In this document: positions 60,801-64,000 of the stretch, piece by piece
How the letters are laid out: every line of letters starts with the position of its first letter
Numbering within the stretch: position 1 is the first letter of the stretch
DNA from: Leuctra nigra
Taxonomy: Eukaryota; Arthropoda; Insecta; Plecoptera; Leuctridae
Length of the DNA stretch: 64,000 nt
Direction of reading: 5' to 3'
Assembly: GCA_934045905.1 (NCBI GenBank)
Contig: OW203763.1
Coordinates: forward strand, 20,466,948-20,530,947
The notes under the pieces: model-generated
Databases searched by the model: none
Told to the model about the DNA's origin: nothing
The model's input: only the letters and a program-made list of their open reading frames with translations
Program-made: the position numbers and the translations under genes

Positions 60801-61680
60801 TTAAGAAAAAGGTTGTTTTTCTTTCATTCAAATGAGAGAGGGATCAATTATTTGCAAACTTTTTGAAGTAATACGATTTTGATATTTCTTGAATTTCGGT
60901 AAATCTTTGACAGAGTAAATATATTTGTTAAAAATATTACAATTTATTTCAAGCTGCATTCGCGTATCGGCGCTCGCTTATCAACGCGTTACAATGAGCG
61001 TTTTCCTAGTTATAAAACCATTTTGAATGTCCTAGTTTTGCTGAATCGAGAAAACAATGTTTGGTTTTATGTTTAGTTGGAGACCAGACGGCAACTCTTA
61101 CACGAGCTTTGGAAGCGCTGTACATGCGTAAAGCTGCACAGCGTGCGGAATCTGAGCAGCTTGCGCAATCCCACGTTCCACATCAGGCACAAGGTTTGGA
61201 TGCTTTTCTAGAACCCTATTAATGTGCATGTAGGTACTAGATACACGCAACGAAAGAAAAACCTGTATTTGAAAGAAGCGGATTGGCTGCTGGCCTAGTT
61301 ATAAACATTGAAATCAGAGCTCACCTACTAGAGCTAGATGTTGAGTTGAATGGTTTACTTCAGATAGTGCCTACCAATCTTTTTCAGATAATTATTTTCT
61401 TGGAAATACTGTTTTTCTTTTGTTGAATGTACTTTCATGAATTAAAAATTTAGCACCTGCGTCAGAATATTTGAAAAATGAGAAGTATGTAATAATTGAC
61501 ATACATATAAAGCCACTCGTTTTGAAGTCAAGTTTCAAGTTGTTTCTCTTTGAAGAGAAACTCCTTGAAGGGACACTAGAATTAGATAAGACTGACCATG
61601 CATTTTCAACAAACTTGTTTTTCTTTTCTGCAGGGCTTTCGCCACAGTCACCTCCAGTGAAGAAGCAGCAGTATCTGTAA
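49075..61680 (+). CDS. PTPN12: PTP-PEST-group non-receptor tyrosine phosphatase (PTPN12-like), complete
   Basis: Nine exons: 49075-49188, 49380-49488, 51055-51266, 51573-51723, 53425-53633, 54237-57048, 57478-57657, 61077-61193, 61634-61680. They total 3951 bp, 1316 codons plus TAA, and phases agree throughout. The enzyme removes phosphate from tyrosine; family members act in the cytoplasm on adhesion and signalling proteins. Catalytic domain about 40-310: pTyr loop NRYKDILPFD (67-76), DYINANFIKG, QGPL, WPD loop D210, signature HCSAGCGRTG with C242 and R248, Q-loop Q289 (QTKEQY). The Cys in AGCGRTG is typical of the PTPN12/18/22 group, as in human PTPN12. The tail (about 310-1316) is disordered and rich in Ser, Pro and Arg. 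The fifth-exon donor must be GTATGT (after GCAGGT), not the GT two bases earlier, to keep frame. Confidence 0.95.
49489..51054. other. PTP intron 2: nothing recognised
   Basis: 50080-50310 has short inverted words (TGTACATGTAC, AGGTACACCC and GAGTGTACC), possibly a decayed foldback. No gene. Confidence 0.4.
51821..51877 (+). repeat. (ATT)n microsatellite
   Basis: About 18 TAT/ATT units in phosphatase intron 4. It produces the Tyr-run and Asn-run ORFs on the two strands, which are not genes. Confidence 0.95.
51939..52147. mobile_element. TA-flanked foldback MITE, copy 2
   Basis: Same family as 42937-43145 (CACTCGACAATTCATAAAAC, CATCTACCTCTAGTA, TCATTGATAATAACAAGG). TA on the left; the right flank has mutated to CA. 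It ends 115 bp before the TSD of the hAT-like element at 52270. Confidence 0.88.
52270..53206 (+). mobile_element. hAT-like element carrying an intact BED-type mini gene
   Basis: Ends TAGAGCTCCG and CACGGGGCTCTA, flanked by perfect 8-bp duplications ACGATGAC (52262-52269 and 53207-53214), typical of hAT elements. The interior has CGCGAAAT-rich tracts, a GC-rich segment at 52620-52700, and the 60-codon ORF at 52786-52968. It sits in phosphatase intron 4 in the sense orientation. Its right-hand end resembles that of the element at 24827-25674. Confidence 0.85.
52786..52968 (+). CDS. 60-residue CGGBP1-like / BED-type zinc finger protein in a hAT element
   Basis: ATG to TAA, 61 codons including stop. 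After RASEFRSDGF...DGKLLMC it has C-x2-C-x14-H-x5-H (CRFC, then HVACKRH), the same spacing I know from CGGBP1, whose N-terminus also has a TEF...DGGKLFC lead-in. Such BED-like fingers come from hAT transposases and bind DNA. An AATAAA at 52964 overlaps the stop codon. Upstream lies GC-rich sequence with GGCGGCCATTTT, close to an inverted YY1 site. There is no transposase catalytic domain, and the protein lacks the C-terminal part of CGGBP1. It may be a decaying transposase first exon or a self-contained DNA-binding micro-protein. Confidence 0.65.
   Translation: MPKPTVTAASRASEFRSDGFYVSDGKLLMCRFCNCRLELKCKDTLMKHVACKRHSEFLLK
53425..53633 (+). CDS. PTPN12: PTP exon 5: WPD loop and catalytic cysteine
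   Basis: Encodes residues 196-265, including the general acid D210 in WPDHGVP and the P-loop HCSAGCGRTG (C242, R248), so the enzyme should be active. Two overlapping donors exist (CAG/GTGTAT and GGT/GTATGT). Only the second keeps the frame into exon 6 (LLRAG then KLTKNFS). Confidence 0.95.
53716..53800 (+). repeat. Possible degenerate tRNA-derived SINE
   Basis: TAGCTGTGAAGTCGGGG resembles an A box and AATTCGATTCCC a B box, about 55 bp apart. No poly(A) end or cloverleaf. Weak. Confidence 0.3.
53801..54236. other. PTP intron 5, remainder: nothing recognised
   Basis: AT-rich up to the TTTATTTCAG acceptor of exon 6. Confidence 0.5.
54237..57048 (+). CDS. PTPN12: PTP exon 6: end of catalytic domain and giant disordered tail
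   Basis: A single 2.8-kb exon encoding residues 266 to 1203. It starts KLTKNFS, carries the Q-loop (QTKEQY), then low-complexity sequence. Candidate docking sites: YENI at 317-320, PLYATV nearby and NYENVP (pYxN, SH2-type); APPLPDKKK (SH3-type); SRSHSLGP-like and RRHSLES sites (basophilic kinase or 14-3-3 type). Between about 56080 and 56450 three related blocks recur at about 52-residue spacing (see findings). Function of the tail is inferred from the family. Confidence 0.93.
57049..57477. other. PTP intron 6: nothing recognised
   Basis: Clean GTAAGT donor and TTTGTCAG acceptor; interior AT-rich. Confidence 0.6.
57478..61680 (+). CDS. PTPN12: PTP exons 7-9: C-terminal end
   Basis: Exon 7 (57478-57657) is Pro/Arg/Gly rich (VAPPRVARRGRGGE). 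Exon 8 (61077-61193) contains a helical stretch LTRALEALYMRKAAQRAES. Exon 9 (61634-61680) ends SPPVKKQQYL and stop. Each intron is phase 1 and the chain closes exactly. I do not recognise the final residues as a known module; the short conserved C-terminal homology of vertebrate PTP-PEST is not obvious. Possible poly(A) signals ATTAAA follow at about 61884 and 61942. Confidence 0.85.
58033..59219. mobile_element. hAT-like element with GAGAATATTCTC palindrome arrays at both ends
   Basis: Ends TAGTGATGTAAAATGC and CACATCTCTA, perfect 8-bp duplications GGTATTTT (58025-58032, 59220-59227). Arrays of GAGAATATTCTC at 58065-58130 and 59130-59205. The middle has 3-4 degenerate copies of a roughly 130-bp unit with GACCGATCAACTT...TTTTG and GGGACCAACATTAT. 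ORFs inside are not conserved. Confidence 0.85.
59881..60345. mobile_element. Foldback element in PTP intron 7
   Basis: Left arm 59881-59975 and right arm about 60235-60345 are inverted copies sharing GGGATTAGAAACGGTCTG and GGGTCTGGTCC. Interior has CpG-containing unique sequence. Confidence 0.75.
60556..60583 (+). repeat. Poly(T) run
   Basis: About 28 T. It could be the reverse-strand tail of a retroposed sequence, but no source element was recognised. The adjacent 60590-60690 resembles the inner unit of 58033-59219. Confidence 0.7.
61245..61350. mobile_element. Relic of the CACTCGACAATTC MITE family
   Basis: CTGTATTTGAAAGAAGCGGATTGGCTGCTGGCC and AATCAGAGCTCACCTACTAGAG are in the order and spacing of the reverse strand of 42937-43145. 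Heavily decayed. Confidence 0.5.
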
Positions 61681-61960
61681 TATTACGAATGGCTCCAACA
61701 ATGAAAGAAAACGCTTACTTTTTGCTTCGTTTTTTTAGGGAATGCTTATACTATTAGGTGCCATAAGAATGTTTCACTACGTGTTATAGTAGTAATGTGA
61801 CCATGACAATAACGTGCTATGAGCTGCATGCGATATATCATTTGTTGAGCTTATTGTTGAGAACAATTGTGAAGTTTTTGCCAATTAAAATGTACCTACA
61901 CTATATGTAGTGTATTGCCTATGTATCTTGCCTAATATAAGATTAAAACATTTGTCTTCC
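61681..61960 (+). other. Probable 3' UTR of the PTP gene
   Basis: AT-rich sequence after the stop codon. Two ATTAAA hexamers (about 61884 and 61942) are the nearest poly(A) signal candidates. Confidence 0.5.
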
Positions 61961-63624
61961 ATTTGAAATTAAGCTGAGATTCTAATTTATTTCATTTTTC
62001 CTATCCTTGTCCTTTTTACAAAGTAGGTATGTTCTAAAATTACAAACCTATAGATTTTAGAAAGTAGAAAATAGAATAGAAAATACGTAGATATAGATTG
62101 GGTAAAATAAAACCAAATTTTCAATTTTCACATGAAAATACTTATGTTTTCTGATGTCCTCAGATGATGAGATGATAATGTTTTATAATCTATAGAGTCA
62201 TCAATTGATTAAATTTATGACAAACTATTTATCTTCTGTAGGATGTTACCATCCCTCTAATCTGGATGAAAACGTTTATTCAAAATTTTAATTACAAACT
62301 ATCTTATGCTGAAGGGTATAGCACAGACAAATACTAGATACCCTATTAATAGGGTAAGTAATAGTAAGTTTGTAATATTATTTTTTCCTAGTGTAAACTG
62401 TAAAGAAATCGGGCTCTGTTGTCTAATGTGTGAAGAAGGTTGGTCTTCATTCACATGAAATTTTGAGAAATAAGAAATTTTAAGTATCAACAAACAAACT
62501 GAACAAGTTCCTTCTTTCTTCAGTTTATTATGACAATTTTAAGTTCGGCAGTATTTTCAGGGAGTCCAACATTCAAAATATTTGAAAGTCAAAACTGAAA
62601 TATCTCAAAAACGGAAATTGTCTAATTGTATGAGAACCTTTACACTGCTTCCATGGACATGGTCACTCACACACAAATTGCCGTTTTTCAGTCTGCATAT
62701 TACTCGTAGGGGGTTCCAGAGCTACGTCATAGGAATGAGAATTTGTCGTAACTCATATCAAAGATTAGTGAAACCATTACATACAACCAGTGGCGGCTAT
62801 TACAGTGTGCAAGGTGTGACAATTGCACACCTGATCATCCAAGAAAATTATTTAAAAGTGCTCCCTAATCCAGGAAGTAGGAAGTTAAATATTTTGTCTA
62901 ATCATTTTGCTCTCCAAAAGACGTAAAAATGCATCAATTTCAAACTAAAGATACAAAAAAATCCGAGGTTATGCGCCCCGGCCCCGCATCTGCTGGGGGC
63001 TCTCCTCTTAGAGTACTTTCTTCTACGTCCTACTATGTAATTGAACACCTGTTGTAAAGCCAAATAGCCGTGCATACAACTCTAAAAAAATATTTGCCCC
63101 TTACCGTATATATAATTAGATATTCTTCATTGAAGATCACTTTTCCCCTATAAGATAACACAGGGAGACTTGCCCGCAAGAGGAATGACAAAATATTAAA
63201 GATAATCATTTTTATAATAAGACTGACATTTGAAAATATATGGACACTGGCCAAATAAGAAAGAAAATGTGTATAAAGTGAGAAATTTACCATAAATCTG
63301 ACAATGTTGCACTACAAATATGAATTATTTTGGCATAGTTTAATTGGAACTTCAAAGGAACATAAAATTGGAGCATACGGTAAGATATAAAGGTTTTATG
63401 CTGTTGTTTGAGGTATTATTTCATCAGAAATTTGTATGAATTACCATACTATTTATAATTCCATGGAATTACAGCAAATTCTCAGCACCATGGCTGGATC
63501 TGCTGGATCCACTGGGTAGGTAGGTATGAAAACGGGGTACCTACTGTAAAACTGTAATTGTCAAGATATGTGAGTTGGAAAATTTTAATTTTTTGATTTT
63601 AATTGAATTGAGTATGGCTCTGCC
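61961..63624. other. Downstream of PTP: no gene recognised
   Basis: Apart from the GC core relic at 62945-63015 only AT-rich sequence was seen. The 114-codon ORF at 62582-62926 runs through the possible hAT left end and is not convincing. Confidence 0.5.
62945..63015. repeat. GC-rich hAT core relic
   Basis: GAGGTTATGCGCCCCGGCCCCGCAT followed by GCTGGGGGCTCTCC matches the core in 10223-10771 and 11316-11611. CAGTGGCGGCTATTAC at about 62788 may be the left end of the same remnant. Right end not found. Confidence 0.5.
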
Positions 63625-64000
63625 GGATAATAGAAGCAGCGTGGACTCGTGTGATGTCCAAGATGATTGGGGGAAGGGAATAGTTACTTATTTCTATCTT
63701 TAAGAAAGGGGACAGAAAGCGCTGCTGCAATTACAGGGGAGTAACTTTGATGTGCCAAACTGCTAAATTGTATGAAAAGATCATCGAGAGGAGGGTGGCT
63801 GAGAGTATTGAGAGTAAACTAAGAGAAGAACAGTACGGTTTTAGAAGAGGACGTTCAACTTAACTGACCTCATCTTTGTAGTGAGACAGATCATGGAAGA
63901 CCGATGGGAGAAAGGGAACGGGATATTGATATTTCTGGACCTGGTAAAGGCGTACGACATGAATGCCAAGAGAAGAAGTGTGGCGGTGCCTATAGAGAAG
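63625..64000 (+). pseudogene. LINE reverse transcriptase fragment, frameshifted, cut by window edge
   Basis: Translated pieces: KKGDRKRCCNYRGVTL, AKLYEKIIERRV, EEQYGFRRGRST, then after a frameshift at about 63860 TDLIFVVRQIMEDRW and FLDLVKAYD. These are RT blocks 1-3 and motif A (D in FLDLVKAYD) of a non-LTR retrotransposon. At least one indel and in-frame stops show that it is dead. It continues past 64000. Confidence 0.85.

Overview
The window is eukaryotic nuclear DNA, most probably from an arthropod and likely an insect. It is AT-rich, its genes are split by many introns, splice sites follow GT/AG, and short transposable elements are dense in the introns. I cannot name the species.

Three conserved protein-coding genes can be assembled exon by exon. 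(1) 5252-18683, minus strand: an ER degradation-enhancing alpha-mannosidase of the EDEM1 type (GH47 family). Eight coding exons join in frame for 525 codons; the C-terminal exon(s) were not found. (2) 22027-48262, minus strand: the transcriptional co-regulator host cell factor (HCF/HCFC1). Eighteen exons join in frame into a complete 1214-residue protein, with kelch repeats, a split fibronectin-III module, an acidic segment and a basic C-terminus. Its last exon (22027-22133) is only 35 codons and was found by following the splice phase. (3) 49075-61680, plus strand: a PTP-PEST-group (PTPN12-like) cytoplasmic tyrosine phosphatase. Nine exons encode 1316 residues, with all catalytic motifs and a very long disordered tail.

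Layout: EDEM and HCF are tandem on the minus strand. HCF and the phosphatase are divergent, with start codons 812 bp apart, so they may share a promoter region. I see no functional link between the three proteins. The HCF and phosphatase exon chains both come out as exact multiples of three ending in a stop codon, a strong internal check.

The other roughly 55 kb is introns and intergenic DNA. I delimited over a dozen non-autonomous DNA transposons by terminal inverted repeats plus target-site duplications (TSDs). Most have perfect 8-bp TSDs and are hAT-like; others have TA TSDs and are mariner-like. There are also foldback elements, a 3.3-kb long-terminal-inverted-repeat element with two transposons nested inside, a LINE 3' end in an EDEM intron, and a frameshifted LINE reverse transcriptase running off the right edge.

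The most interesting item is a 937-bp hAT-like element (52270-53206) in a phosphatase intron. It carries an intact 60-codon ORF with the zinc-finger spacing of CGGBP1 (C-x2-C-x14-H-x5-H), preceded by GC-rich promoter-like sequence and followed by a poly(A) signal. Also notable are a 250-bp tandem duplication that captured the HCF exon 11 splice donor, an element whose ends are arrays of a GAGAATATTCTC palindrome, and a GC-rich core shared by elements with unrelated termini. No CRISPR array, rRNA gene, canonical tRNA gene or virus was seen.
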